Positions 53,285 to 63,740 of a stretch of 64,000 nucleotides of DNA are shown piece by piece. How positions within the stretch are numbered: position 1 is the first letter of the stretch; every line of letters starts with the position of its first letter. Below the pieces are notes generated by a model. It was not told the DNA's origin. It was given only the letters and a program-made list of their open reading frames with translations, and did not search any database. A program made the translations under genes and the position numbers. The DNA lies in assembly GCF_904831005.1 (NCBI RefSeq), contig NZ_LR882982.1, positions 1,054,001 to 1,118,000 of the forward strand, written 5' to 3'. The stretch is from Microbacterium hydrocarbonoxydans. Lineage in GTDB: Bacteria; Actinomycetota; Actinomycetes; Actinomycetales; Microbacteriaceae.

Positions 53285-54070
53285 TCAGGACGGAAGACCG
53301 AACAGCGCGGGGAACGCGCTCGCGGCCCACGGGTAGCCGACGAACACCGTCGCGTCGATCAGGAAGTGCGCGACGAGGAACGGCATGAGCCGTCCCGTGC
53401 GCAGGAACAGCCAGCCGAAGAGCAGGCCCATCGCCAGGTTGCCGATGAAGGCCCCGGGGCCCTGATAGAGGTGATAGCTCGCGCGCAGCACGGAGGTCGC
53501 CACGATGATCGTCCACGGCCCCCACCCCAGCTGCTTGAGCCTCGCGAAGAGGTAGCCGAGCACGACGAACTCCTCCTGCAGCGACGCCCTCGCGGCGGCC
53601 AGCAGAAGGATCGGCACCGTCCACCAGTGCGCCTCGAGTCCGGCCGGGTTCACGGCGACGAACAGACCGAGCGCTCGCCCGCCGAGATACAGGGCGAGGC
53701 CCGGGATCCCGATGGCCGCGACGAGCAGCACCCCCCGGCCGACATCGGGCCACACACGGGTGCCGTCGAGCCCGAGCCTGCCGAGGTGCGGGCGAGACGA
53801 CTGCCAGAGCAGAAAGCAGACGAGCAGCACGGGCACGAGTGAGAAGCCGATCGAGAGGATCTGGTAGATCAGGTCGAAGATCTCCCGGTCGCTGCGCGAC
53901 GGATTGAGGGTGGCCGTCTGATCGGCCAGCGGTGTCGAGTCGGTGAGTCGATACGCGAGCTGGACGATCGCATAGATCGCGGATTGGCCCAGGCCGAGCG
54001 CGAGGACGATCGCCATCTCCCACCACAGTCGAGCACGCGACGGGGCGGGAGAGTAGTCGGTGGTGGTCAC
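53285..54070 (-). CDS. CPBP-type intramembrane metalloprotease homologue
   Basis: A 261-residue polytopic membrane protein of the CPBP/CAAX-protease fold: about seven helices. The conserved motif 1 is QEEFVVLGYLF (Glu-Glu present), motif 2 is RASYHLYQG with a His, and motif 3 is HFLIDATVF. Canonical EExxxR has Arg where this has Leu, but the Glu pair and the histidines are kept, so it may still be active. Functions in the family include CAAX processing and bacteriocin immunity. The GTG at 54070 begins the conserved part. Confidence 0.8.
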   Translation of the reverse strand: MTTTDYSPAPSRARLWWEMAIVLALGLGQSAIYAIVQLAYRLTDSTPLADQTATLNPSRSDREIFDLIYQILSIGFSLVPVLLVCFLLWQSSRPHLGRLGLDGTRVWPDVGRGVLLVAAIGIPGLALYLGGRALGLFVAVNPAGLEAHWWTVPILLLAAARASLQEEFVVLGYLFARLKQLGWGPWTIIVATSVLRASYHLYQGPGAFIGNLAMGLLFGWLFLRTGRLMPFLVAHFLIDATVFVGYPWAASAFPALFGLPS

Positions 54071-54113
54071 GATCACGATCGTACTTGCGGCGTACAGGAA
54101 CGGATTCGCGGCA

Positions 54114-54119
54114 TACGAT
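54114..54119 (+). promoter_or_regulatory. -10 element of typA
   Basis: TACGAT lies 52 bp before the typA ATG; a leader of about 45 bases follows with an AGGA ribosome site. No convincing -35 is seen. Confidence 0.4.
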
Positions 54120-54171
54120 AGTCTGGAACGTCGGCTTCTCGACAAAAACCCACACTCTTTAGGACTTCTGC

Positions 54172-56085
<1,914 letters not shown>

Positions 56086-56108
56086 CCCGTCCCGCTACGG
56101 CTTCCATG

Positions 56109-56148
56109 AAGGGGCCCTGCACCGCGTGAGAGCGCTGCAGGGCCCCTT
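56109..56148 (+). terminator. typA terminator
   Basis: A 13-bp stem AAGGGGCCCTGCA/TGCAGGGCCCCTT with a 14-base loop, followed by TCTC, 23 bp after the stop. Confidence 0.85.
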
Positions 56149-56255
56149 TCTCATGTTTCACCCAGGTCAGATGTTGCAGAATCGTTACCTTGCGCCTGGG
56201 ATCGACTCCCGATGAGGATCCCGTGACGGGCGTACGACGACCCGAAAGTCGATTC

Positions 56256-57137
56256 ATGCTTCAGAACACCCGTGCCCTTCGGCGCGCCTCCGATGCGGCT
56301 TCCGCCCGAGCCGCTGCGAGATCTCGCCGCTCTCGATGGATCCTCGGATCGGTGACAGGGGGCGCCGTCGGAATCGCCCTGACACTCGGCATCGTCGCAG
56401 CTCCCGCTGCGGCGGCCGAACTCCCCGACGCGGTGGATCATGTGACCGCCCTGGTCACCGGAGCCGACCCGCTGCACAAGACCGTCGATGATTCGGCGAT
56501 CACCATCAAGCTCGCGAAGGATGCGATCGCGGCCGCCGATGCGAAGAATGCGGAGGTGGCGGCGTCCGGCCTCGATCTCGCCGGGGCCCCTGCTGCGGTC
56601 CAGACCCAGGACCTCGGCACGTGGATCGGACAGCTCGCCGACCGCGATTCCCTGAGCGACCGTGAGGTGCGGAGCCTGACCGCCTACACCGCGACCGGCA
56701 CCGAGGCTGTCGTCGCTGAGACGGCGGCGCTGCAGTCCTCGTACGACGCGGCCCAGCAGGCCAAGGCGGCGGCGGAGCAGGCTGCCGCAGAGGCTGCGGC
56801 GGCTGCAGAGGCGCTCGCGCAGGCGAACACCGTCGACGGCGCGAAGTCCACGGCCCGCAGCATGGCGTCGAGTCAGTACGGCTGGGGCGACGATCAGTTC
56901 TCCTGCCTCAATTCGCTGTGGACCAAGGAGTCGGGCTGGAACTACCAGGCCTACAACTCCTCAGGGGGAGCCACCGGCATCCCGCAGGCGCTCCCGGGCA
57001 GCAAGATGGCGTCGGCAGGCAACGACTGGCAGACCAATGCGGCGACGCAGATCGCGTGGGGCCTCGGATACATCTCGTCCGTCTACGGCACGCCCTGCAG
57101 CGCATGGTCGCACTCGCAGGCGACGAACTGGTACTGA
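56256..57137 (+). CDS. secreted transglycosylase-like protein
   Basis: A 293-residue exported protein: N-terminal positive segment, signal/transmembrane (WILGSVTGGAVGIALTLGIV, then APAAAAE), a long Ala-rich helical (coiled-coil) region with KAAAEQAAAEAAAAAEALA, and a C-terminal domain (about 210-293) similar to the lytic-transglycosylase-like aggregation-promoting-factor C-terminus: QFSCLNSLWTKESGWNYQA (Glu in the catalytic position), GIPQALPGSKM and WGLGYISSVYGTPCSAW. It probably cleaves peptidoglycan. I chose ATG 56256; GTG 56222 is possible. Confidence 0.85.
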   Translation: MLQNTRALRRASDAASARAAARSRRSRWILGSVTGGAVGIALTLGIVAAPAAAAELPDAVDHVTALVTGADPLHKTVDDSAITIKLAKDAIAAADAKNAEVAASGLDLAGAPAAVQTQDLGTWIGQLADRDSLSDREVRSLTAYTATGTEAVVAETAALQSSYDAAQQAKAAAEQAAAEAAAAAEALAQANTVDGAKSTARSMASSQYGWGDDQFSCLNSLWTKESGWNYQAYNSSGGATGIPQALPGSKMASAGNDWQTNAATQIAWGLGYISSVYGTPCSAWSHSQATNWY

Positions 57138-57180
57138 TCCTGCCGCGAGCGATCACATCTGTGATCTGAAATGCCAATAT

Positions 57181-57211
57181 GACGGCCCCCTGTCCTAGGC
57201 AGGGGGCCGTC
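57181..57211 (+). terminator. terminator between the transglycosylase and glsA
   Basis: A 12-bp stem GACGGCCCCCTG/CAGGGGGCCGTC with a 7-base loop. Confidence 0.85.
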
Positions 57212-57268
57212 TGTGGCGCTACGGTGAGCGGAAGATGGCTGGGGCATCGTCGATCCTGAGGAGGACGT

Positions 57269-58282
57269 GTGGACCCTGCGGCGCTCACCGGCATACCCCA
57301 GAACGTCTCCACCGGCTCTCTCCCGGGATGGGAGCGTGTGGACGAGCTCGTCCGCGAAGCGCACCGTCGATACGCGGATGACCGAAGCGGAGCGGTCGCC
57401 GACTACATCCCCGTCCTCGCGGAGGTCGACCCGGAACTGTTCGGACTCGCGCTCATCGAGTCGAACGGCGGGCTGCATGACGCGGGGGACGCGCTGCACA
57501 GCTTCTCGATCCAATCGATCTCGAAGATGTTCGTGTACGCGCTCGCGATCCAGGAGCACGGGCACGAGCTCGTGAGGGACATCGTCGGTGTGAACAACAC
57601 CGGGTTGGCGTTCAACTCGGTGGTGGCCATCGAACTCAACGGCGGTCATCCCATGAACCCGATGGTCAACGCCGGCGCGATCGCCACCACGGCACTCATG
57701 CCCGGCGGCACCTCGGCCGAGCAGTGGGAACGGCTCAGAGACGGACTGTCCGCCTTCGCAGGGCGGCCACTGGCGCTGGACGGAGTCGTGTATTCGTCGG
57801 AGGCCGCGACGAACGACCGCAACCGCGCGATCGGGCGGCTGCTGCGCAGCTACGGCAGGCTCGAGGGGGACCCCGACGAGGTGGTCGACGTCTACACCCG
57901 CCAGTGCGCGCTCAGCGTCACAGCGCATGACCTGGCGGTGATGGGTGCGACGCTCGCCGACGGTGGGGTGAATCCCGTGACGGGCGAGCGCGTGGTCTCG
58001 GCCGACGTCTGCCGCGACACGCTCGCAGTGGTCGCCTCGACCGGTCTGTACGAGCGTTCGGGGGAGTGGCTCTTCGAGATCGGGCTCCCGGCCAAGTCCG
58101 GCGTGGCCGGCGGAATCGTCGCCGTCTCGCCGGGCAAGGGAGCAGTGGCCGGATTCTCACCGCGTCTCGATCATGCGGGAAACTCCGTGCGCTCCCAGCT
58201 CGCGATCGGACATCTCTCGCGCTCGTTGGGGCTGAACCTCTTCGCCTCGGCACCCGCGTCATCGGACCACCCCGAGACCTGA
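57269..58282 (+). CDS. glsA: glutaminase
   Basis: Hydrolyses L-glutamine to glutamate and ammonia. The 337 residues match the serine-beta-lactamase-like glutaminase: VADYIPVLAEVDPELFGLAL, the catalytic Ser83-x-x-Lys86 in SIQSISKMF, NPMVNAGAIA, and the GIVAVSPGKGAVAGFSP block near the C-terminus. The GTG has GAGGACG upstream. An MFS gene follows 32 bp downstream and may be co-transcribed. Confidence 0.96.
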   Translation: MDPAALTGIPQNVSTGSLPGWERVDELVREAHRRYADDRSGAVADYIPVLAEVDPELFGLALIESNGGLHDAGDALHSFSIQSISKMFVYALAIQEHGHELVRDIVGVNNTGLAFNSVVAIELNGGHPMNPMVNAGAIATTALMPGGTSAEQWERLRDGLSAFAGRPLALDGVVYSSEAATNDRNRAIGRLLRSYGRLEGDPDEVVDVYTRQCALSVTAHDLAVMGATLADGGVNPVTGERVVSADVCRDTLAVVASTGLYERSGEWLFEIGLPAKSGVAGGIVAVSPGKGAVAGFSPRLDHAGNSVRSQLAIGHLSRSLGLNLFASAPASSDHPET

Positions 58283-58314
58283 CATCCCATGCATCCCGTT
58301 CGGAGGACACTGCC

Positions 58315-59946
58315 ATGACCCACACCACGTCTGCCTCCTCGACAGTGAAGGCATCCTGGATGCCGCTCGCCAGCCTCTTCCTCGCGCAAGTGCTGATGTC
58401 GTTCAACGTGGCCGCGCTGCCGATCTCCCTCGGTGGCATCGTCAGCGACTTCGGTGTGCCGCCGACGGTCGCGAGCACCACGATCGTCATGTACGGACTC
58501 GCGGTCGCCGCGCTCGTCATGACGGGTGCGAAACTCGGACAGCGCGTGGGCTGGGTGCTCATCTTCCGTGTCGTGATCGTGCTCTTCGCCGCATCGTCGC
58601 TGTTCATGATCTTCGCACCGAGCGTCGGATGGGCGATCGCCGGGCAAGCAGTCGCCGGTGCGGCCGCCGCCATCATCGTGCCGTCCATCGTGGCGCTCAT
58701 CGCCGAGAACTACCGAGGCGCGCAGCAAGCCACGGCGATCGGCGCGATCGGATCGGCCCGAGCCATATCGGGGGTCACGGCATTCCTCATCGGCGGAACC
58801 CTCGGGACCCTCGTCGGCTGGCGGCCGATGTTCATCATCGTGTTCGGCATCGCGGTGATCGTCTTCGCATTCAGCTTCACCCTCCGCGGGGATCGGGGCG
58901 ATGCGTCGATCCGCATCGATCTGGTGGCCTCCCTCCTCATCGGCGCGGCGATCGTGCTCCTGACGCTGGGCTTCAACAACCTCAACGGGTGGGGCGCGAT
59001 CGCAGCCACGGACGCTGCTCCGTTCAGCATCCTCGGGCTCTCGCCGGCGCCGGTGTTCATCGTCGTGGGTGTGGTGCTCGGCCAGTTCTTCTTCCTGTGG
59101 ACGCGCAGACGCATGGCTGAGGGCAAGGTGCCGCTGATCGACCTGAGCGTGCTCGACTCGTCGAAGGAGAGGGCGGCGGTCTACGCGATGTTCATCGTGG
59201 TCGCGCTCGAAGCGTGTGTGAACTTCACGATTCCGCTCTACATCCAGATCGTGCAGGGACGCACTCCGTTCGACACCTCGCTGGCCATGATGCCCTTCAA
59301 CCTCACGGTGTTCATCACAGCGACGCTGGTCGTGCGCTTCTACAAGACGTATCCACCACGTGTGATCGGTGTGTTCGGGTTCATCCTCACCACCGCTGCG
59401 CTCGTGTGGCTCTCGTTCGTGGTGAACAACAACTGGGAGACGCTCCCGACCATTCTCGGCCTCGTGATCTTCGGCATAGGTCAGGGGGCGCTCGTCACGC
59501 TGGTCTTCAACGTTCTGGTGACATCCGCTCCATCGGAGCTGGCCGGCGATGTCGGATCGCTGCGCGGGACGACGCAGAACCTCGCCTCCGCGGTGGGAAC
59601 AGCCCTGGCAGGTGCACTGCTCGTGTCGCTGCTCGGTCTGAGCGTCGGTCGGGCAGTGGTGGAGAGCCCCGAGCTGCCGCCGGAGCTCGTGGCCCAGGTC
59701 GACCTCGACGCGGTGAACTTCGTCAGCAACGACGACCTCCGCGCCGCCCTGGAGCAGACCGACGCCACGCCGGCGCAGGTGGACGCGGCGGTGGCCGTGA
59801 ACGAACAGGCGCGCCTCGGCACGCTTCGGCTGGGGCTGCTCATCCTCGCGGGTATCAGTGCCGTGGCGATCCTGCCCGCATCGAGGCTGCCGCGTTACAA
59901 GCCCGATGAGATCCCGGATCCTTCACCTGTCGCGGGCTCGGACTGA
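58315..59946 (+). CDS. MFS transporter, DHA2-like
   Basis: A 543-residue transporter with about 14 helices. The N-terminus (LASLFLAQVLMSFNVAALPI) and the motif around KLGQRVGWVLIFRVVIV are MFS-like. GPxxGG-like GTLGTLVGW lies around residue 165. The C-terminal 70 residues are partly extracytoplasmic and Ala/Asp-rich. The substrate is unknown; drug or metabolite export is the usual role. It starts with a CGGAGGAC ribosome site and converges on the XRE regulator with 2 bp between stops. Confidence 0.88.
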   Translation: MTHTTSASSTVKASWMPLASLFLAQVLMSFNVAALPISLGGIVSDFGVPPTVASTTIVMYGLAVAALVMTGAKLGQRVGWVLIFRVVIVLFAASSLFMIFAPSVGWAIAGQAVAGAAAAIIVPSIVALIAENYRGAQQATAIGAIGSARAISGVTAFLIGGTLGTLVGWRPMFIIVFGIAVIVFAFSFTLRGDRGDASIRIDLVASLLIGAAIVLLTLGFNNLNGWGAIAATDAAPFSILGLSPAPVFIVVGVVLGQFFFLWTRRRMAEGKVPLIDLSVLDSSKERAAVYAMFIVVALEACVNFTIPLYIQIVQGRTPFDTSLAMMPFNLTVFITATLVVRFYKTYPPRVIGVFGFILTTAALVWLSFVVNNNWETLPTILGLVIFGIGQGALVTLVFNVLVTSAPSELAGDVGSLRGTTQNLASAVGTALAGALLVSLLGLSVGRAVVESPELPPELVAQVDLDAVNFVSNDDLRAALEQTDATPAQVDAAVAVNEQARLGTLRLGLLILAGISAVAILPASRLPRYKPDEIPDPSPVAGSD

Positions 59947-59948
59947 GG

Positions 59949-60497
59949 TCAGCGCAGCTCCGAGATGAGCACTGCGCTGGTTCCTGCTGCCATCGCCTCG
60001 AACACGTGCGGAGCATCGCCGGGGTAGGAGAGGTAGTCGCCCGGGTTCAGCAGCACGGGGTCGAGGGCCGGCCCGACGCGGGCCTGTCCCGATACGAGGA
60101 TCACATGCTCGGTCGTGCCGCTGTGGTGCGGGTCCGAGCGCCGCGGATCGCCGGGTTCTCCCTGAATGAGGTAGAGGTCCCGACGGGCTCCCGGCGGGCT
60201 GGCCGAGAGCAGCGACGCGCTGTAGGCCGCCGCCGCAGAGGGGACGCCGGCGAGGGCGTCGGCGCGGATGAGAGTGGGCGCGTTCGACTGCTGATCGACG
60301 AGCACGGCGAACGGCACGTTCAGCGCCACCCCCAGCGCCCACAGAGTCTCGACGCTGGGGTTCCCGGCGCCGGACTCGAGTTGCGAGACGGTCGCCTTCG
60401 AGATCTTCGCGCGGCGCGCGAGCTCCGACACCGAGAATCCGGCGGCTTCGCGTTCTCGACGCAGCGTGCGGGAGATTCGGGTTCGGAGCTCATCCAT
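59949..60497 (-). CDS. XRE-cupin transcriptional regulator
   Basis: A 182-residue regulator. Residues about 6-60 are an XRE helix-turn-helix: AGFSVSELARRAKISKATVS, then QLESGAGNPSVETLWALG. Residues about 105-180 form a cupin, with EHVILVSGQARVGPA and PGDYLSYPGDAPHVF. This architecture is used by repressors or activators that sense small molecules. It is divergent from azlC, and its operators probably include the palindrome at 60509-60530 and the nearby CATRTGTTCA repeats. Confidence 0.9.
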   Translation of the reverse strand: MDELRTRISRTLRREREAAGFSVSELARRAKISKATVSQLESGAGNPSVETLWALGVALNVPFAVLVDQQSNAPTLIRADALAGVPSAAAAYSASLLSASPPGARRDLYLIQGEPGDPRRSDPHHSGTTEHVILVSGQARVGPALDPVLLNPGDYLSYPGDAPHVFEAMAAGTSAVLISELR

Positions 60498-60583
60498 GTG
60501 TTCATCATGTCAAACGATCGTTCGCTTGACTATCCTTCGTCATGTGTTCAGAATGATCTCCATATGTTCACCATGTCGAACGA
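60495..60583 (+). promoter_or_regulatory. azlC promoter and operator repeats
   Basis: TTGACT (60526-60531) and CAGAAT (60549-60554) at 17-bp spacing form a strong promoter; transcription would start about 3 bp before the ATG at 60564. A 22-bp imperfect palindrome (GTCAAACGA-TCGT-TCGCTTGAC, 60509-60530) overlaps the -35. CATRTGTTCA occurs three times (60495, 60541, 60561); a 23-bp copy repeats from 60495 to 60561 with three mismatches. Confidence 0.55.
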
Positions 60584-61301
60584 AGCGGGTGTGAGTGCCG
60601 AGCGCGAGGTCTGGCGCGAGGCTCTCGGTGTGGTGCTCGCGACGAGCGCCTACGGAGTCTCCTTCGGTGCTCTGGCGGTGGCATCGGGCCTCGACGTCTG
60701 GCAGACGTGCGTGCTGAGCCTGCTGATGTTCACCGGCGGTTCGCAGTTCGCGTTCGTCGGCGTCTTCGCGGCGGGTGGGATCGCGGCTCTTCCCTCCGCC
60801 ATCGCGTCGGCTGCGCTGCTCGGGGTTCGCAACGTGGCGTACGGCATGCGCATGTCGCCGATCGTCGGCACGACTCCGGGTCGTCGAGTCGCCGCAGCGC
60901 ACTTCACCATCGACGAATCGACCGCCGTCTCGATCTCGCAACGGGATCCCCGACTGAGGCGGGCCGGATTCTGGATCACCGGGATCGGGATCTTCATCGG
61001 ATGGAACATCACGACACTGATCGGCGCGCTCGTGGGTGACGTGCTCGGCGACCCGAAGACGTGGGGACTGGATGCCGCGGCGGCCGCTGCCTTCCTCGCG
61101 CTCCTGTGGCCACGGCTCAGGGAGCGCCAGGCGATCGCGGTGGGGGTGGCGGCAGCCGTCGTGGCAGCCGCCTGCACCCCGTTCATCATGCCGGGTCTTC
61201 CCGTTCTGGTCGCTGCTGTCGTCGCGGTGGTCGTGGGCTGGTTCAACTGGTGGGGCCGAGGCGCCGACACCGCTCGTGCGACGACGGAGGGGGCGACGTG
61301 A
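60564..61301 (+). CDS. azlC: branched-chain amino acid exporter, large subunit
   Basis: AzlC is the main subunit of an amino-acid exporter of the LIV-E family (with AzlD). The 245 residues are polytopic with about seven helices: LGVVLATSAYGVSFGALAVA, LMFTGGSQFAFVGVF, RNVAYGMRMSPIVG and WITGIGIFIGWNITTLIGA. The start is ATG 60564 or 60573. The stop overlaps azlD as GTGA. The upstream XRE-cupin gene probably regulates it. The substrates are likely branched-chain amino acids or azaleucine-like compounds. Confidence 0.9.
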   Translation: MFTMSNEAGVSAEREVWREALGVVLATSAYGVSFGALAVASGLDVWQTCVLSLLMFTGGSQFAFVGVFAAGGIAALPSAIASAALLGVRNVAYGMRMSPIVGTTPGRRVAAAHFTIDESTAVSISQRDPRLRRAGFWITGIGIFIGWNITTLIGALVGDVLGDPKTWGLDAAAAAAFLALLWPRLRERQAIAVGVAAAVVAAACTPFIMPGLPVLVAAVVAVVVGWFNWWGRGADTARATTEGAT

Positions 61302-61612
61302 GCCTCTGGAGCGCAGTGCTTCTCGCCGCCGTCATCTGCCTCGCGCTCAAGGCGGTCGGTTATCTCGTGCCACCCTCGGTCCTCGAAGAGCCGCGGCCGG
61401 CCCGAGTGACGGATCTGCTGACAGTCGCGCTGCTCGCGGCCTTGGTCGCCGTGCAGACGCTGGGTGCGGGACAGGCGGTCGTCGTCGACGCGCGTCTGCC
61501 CGCCGTGCTCGTCGCAGCGGGCCTGCTGTGGCTCAGGCAGTCATTCCTCGTCGTGGTCGTCGCCGCGGCCGCCGTCGCGGCGCTTCTGCGCCTGCTCGGC
61601 CTCGCCTCCTGA
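61298..61612 (+). CDS. azlD: branched-chain amino acid exporter, small subunit
   Basis: The 104-residue AzlD subunit: VLLAAVICLALKAVGYLVP and TVALLAALVAVQTLGAG helices, then FLVVVVAAAAVAALLRLLG. Four helices are predicted. It begins with a GTG that overlaps the azlC stop by 4 bases. Confidence 0.9.
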   Translation: MSLWSAVLLAAVICLALKAVGYLVPPSVLEEPRPARVTDLLTVALLAALVAVQTLGAGQAVVVDARLPAVLVAAGLLWLRQSFLVVVVAAAAVAALLRLLGLAS

Positions 61613-61648
61613 CCTTCGCGAAGCGCGGGTCGCGCGTAGGATCGTCTC

Positions 61649-62125
61649 GTGCGTATCGGATGGATCTCCCGGGTGCTCTCCTGGATAGCCGCGGCCCTGG
61701 TGGGCGGCGTGTTCGGCGTCGCCGGGACGATCGGCCACAGCCTGATGTGGGGTCCCATCCCTGTGGGACTCATCGTCGGCGCCGTGGCGTGCGGAGCCAT
61801 CCTCATCGCGATCAGGTCGCTGACGCACGACCGGGGTGCGACTCTCGCCGCGGGGCTGGGGATGGTCGGCATGCTCGTACTCATCTCGGGCGTCGGTCCG
61901 GGAGGTTCCGTGGTCGTGCAGGACACCCTCAGCGGTCGGATCTGGATCTACGTCGTCGCGGGACTCGTACTGCTCACGGTCGCCTGGCCGTCTCTGTCGC
62001 GTCTGCCCGTGCGCACGGACACGGGTGCCGAGCCGGTTGCGCCGAGTGTCGACCCTCTGGTCGACGACGTGCCGCCCCGCACTCGCCGGTCGACGCTGGG
62101 CGATCGGACAGGTCACGAGTCGTAG
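61649..62125 (+). CDS. four-helix membrane protein (DUF6113-like?)
   Basis: A 158-residue protein with four predicted membrane helices (ISRVLSWIAAALVGGVFGVA, then IPVGLIVGAVACGAILIAI, GMVGMLVLISGVGPGGSV and IWIYVVAGLVLLTVAW) and a polar C-terminus of about 40 residues. The position just before fdxA-dapC is typical of DUF6113-like proteins, but I cannot confirm the family. The GTG at 61649 lies six bases after TAGGAT (61637-61642). Confidence 0.6.
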   Translation: MRIGWISRVLSWIAAALVGGVFGVAGTIGHSLMWGPIPVGLIVGAVACGAILIAIRSLTHDRGATLAAGLGMVGMLVLISGVGPGGSVVVQDTLSGRIWIYVVAGLVLLTVAWPSLSRLPVRTDTGAEPVAPSVDPLVDDVPPRTRRSTLGDRTGHES

Positions 62126-62134
62126 ACTGAAGGG

Positions 62135-62455
62135 GTGACGTATGTGATCGCCCTTCCGTGCGTCGATGTCAAGGATCGCGCCTGCATCGACGAGTGCCCC
62201 GTTGACTGTATCTACGAGGGTGAACGCTCGCTGTACATCCATCCCGACGAATGCGTGGACTGCGGCGCGTGCGAACCCGTCTGCCCCGTCGAGGCGATCT
62301 ACTACGAAGACGACCTGCCGGAGGAATGGCAGGACTACTACAAGGCCAACGTCGAGTTCTTCGACGAGGTCGGCTCTCCCGGCGGCGCGGCGAAGGTCGG
62401 CGTCATCGCGCACGACCACCCCATCATCGCGGCCCTCCCGCCTCAGGGCGAGTAG
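62135..62455 (+). CDS. fdxA: 7Fe ferredoxin
   Basis: A 106-residue bacterial ferredoxin with eight cysteines: C9, C17, C21, C25 and C40, C43, C46, C50. The second block, CVDCGACEPVCP, is a classic [4Fe-4S] site; the first is an atypical [3Fe-4S] site. It transfers electrons for P450s or other oxidoreductases. The GTG lies six bases after TAGACT (62123-62128), a leaderless pattern. dapC follows after 3 bp. Confidence 0.95.
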   Translation: MTYVIALPCVDVKDRACIDECPVDCIYEGERSLYIHPDECVDCGACEPVCPVEAIYYEDDLPEEWQDYYKANVEFFDEVGSPGGAAKVGVIAHDHPIIAALPPQGE

Positions 62456-62458
62456 CCG

Positions 62459-63571
62459 GTGAGCGTCCGCGACCTGGCCGACTACCCCTGGGATGCGGTC
62501 GTCCCGTACCGTGAGCGCGCTTCTCTGCATCCGCAGGGGATCGTCGACCTGTCGGTCGGCTCGCCCGTCGATCCGACTCCCGAGCTGATCCGTCGGGCGC
62601 TGTCGGAGGCGACCGATGCGCACGCCTACCCTCAGACCGTCGGAACGCCGGCGCTCCGCGAGGCGATCGTCGACTGGTACGCGCGGCGCAGGGGAGTGCC
62701 TGATCTCACCGTGGCCAACGTCCTTCCCACCATCGGCTCCAAAGAGCTCGTCGCGCTGCTGCCGACGCTGCTCGGCCTGGGCGTGGGCGACATCGTGGTG
62801 CATCCGCGCATCGCCTACCCGACGTACGAGGTGGGAGCTCGCGTCGTGGGCGCGACGCCCCTCGCTGCCGATGACCCGGCTGAATGGCCCGAGGGTGCGA
62901 AGCTGATCTGGATCAACACTCCGGGAAACCCCGACGGGCGCACCTGGACTGTCGACGAGCTCTCGGCGGCGGTCCGACGCGCGCGCGACATCGGAGCCGT
63001 GCTCGCCAGCGACGAGTGCTACGCGGAGCTCGGCTGGGATGGTCGCTGGGCGAGCGAGCCCATACCGTCGATCCTCGACCCTCGCGTCGCGGGAGACAGC
63101 CGAGCGAACCTGCTGAGCGTGTACTCGCTCAGCAAGCAGTCGAACCTCGCCGGGTACCGTGCGGCGTTCGTCGCGGGATGCGCGCGCATCGTCGGAGAAC
63201 TGCTCACGGCTCGCAAGCATCTCGGCCTGATGCCGCCAGGGCCCGTGCAGCACGCCATGGCGGTCGCTCTGGGCGACGACGAGCACGTGGCGGCGCAGAA
63301 GGAGCTGTATCGCGGGCGACGCGACACTCTGCGGCCCGCGCTCGAGGCTGCGGGATTCCGCATCGACGGGTCCGAAGCCGGCCTCTACCTCTGGGCGACC
63401 GAGGGGCAGGATGCATGGGTGAGCATCGCGCGCCTCGCGGATCTCGGCATCCTGGCGGGGCCCGGACCCTTCTACGGCCCTCACTCCGGTCAGCACGTGC
63501 GGCTTGCGTTGACCGCGCCCACGGAGCGCATCATCGAGGGAGCCCGCCGCCTTCACGCCGACGCGTTGTAG
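62459..63571 (+). CDS. dapC: succinyldiaminopimelate transaminase
   Basis: A PLP aminotransferase of the lysine/meso-DAP branch, forming N-succinyl-LL-DAP precursor for peptidoglycan and lysine. The 370 residues show the fold-type I pattern: VDLSVGSPVDPTP, LPTIGSKELVALLPTL, the PLP Lys226 in SLSKQSNLAGYR, and GLYLWATEGQDAW. The identification relies on the fdxA-dapC order typical of actinobacteria; general class I/II aminotransferase is the fallback. Confidence 0.88.
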   Translation: MSVRDLADYPWDAVVPYRERASLHPQGIVDLSVGSPVDPTPELIRRALSEATDAHAYPQTVGTPALREAIVDWYARRRGVPDLTVANVLPTIGSKELVALLPTLLGLGVGDIVVHPRIAYPTYEVGARVVGATPLAADDPAEWPEGAKLIWINTPGNPDGRTWTVDELSAAVRRARDIGAVLASDECYAELGWDGRWASEPIPSILDPRVAGDSRANLLSVYSLSKQSNLAGYRAAFVAGCARIVGELLTARKHLGLMPPGPVQHAMAVALGDDEHVAAQKELYRGRRDTLRPALEAAGFRIDGSEAGLYLWATEGQDAWVSIARLADLGILAGPGPFYGPHSGQHVRLALTAPTERIIEGARRLHADAL

Positions 63572-63611
63572 GTTATCCCCCTGATCGGGTTCTTCTTTTG
63601 TCTGATGTCAC

Positions 63612-63631
63612 AGTAGGCCAGTGTGCCTACT
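63612..63631 (+). promoter_or_regulatory. inverted repeat in the gltA leader
   Basis: AGTAGGC-N6-GCCTACT is a 7-bp-arm inverted repeat, followed by TAGGCT (63631-63636), a candidate -10. It may be a regulatory site for citrate synthase; the binding factor is unknown. Confidence 0.35.
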
Positions 63632-63740
63632 AGGCTGTAAAGGCGATTCGGTCGTGTATCGATGATCTCGATTCGGCCCGGCGCACAGCGCCGTGACATC
63701 GCCACATCCGGCTTTGATGAACATCCACGAGGAGGCCCGC

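Noticed and set aside
56150..56256. c-di-AMP (ydaO-type) riboswitch before the cell-wall hydrolase
   Set aside because: Such riboswitches often precede these genes in actinobacteria, but the conserved core blocks could not be found here.
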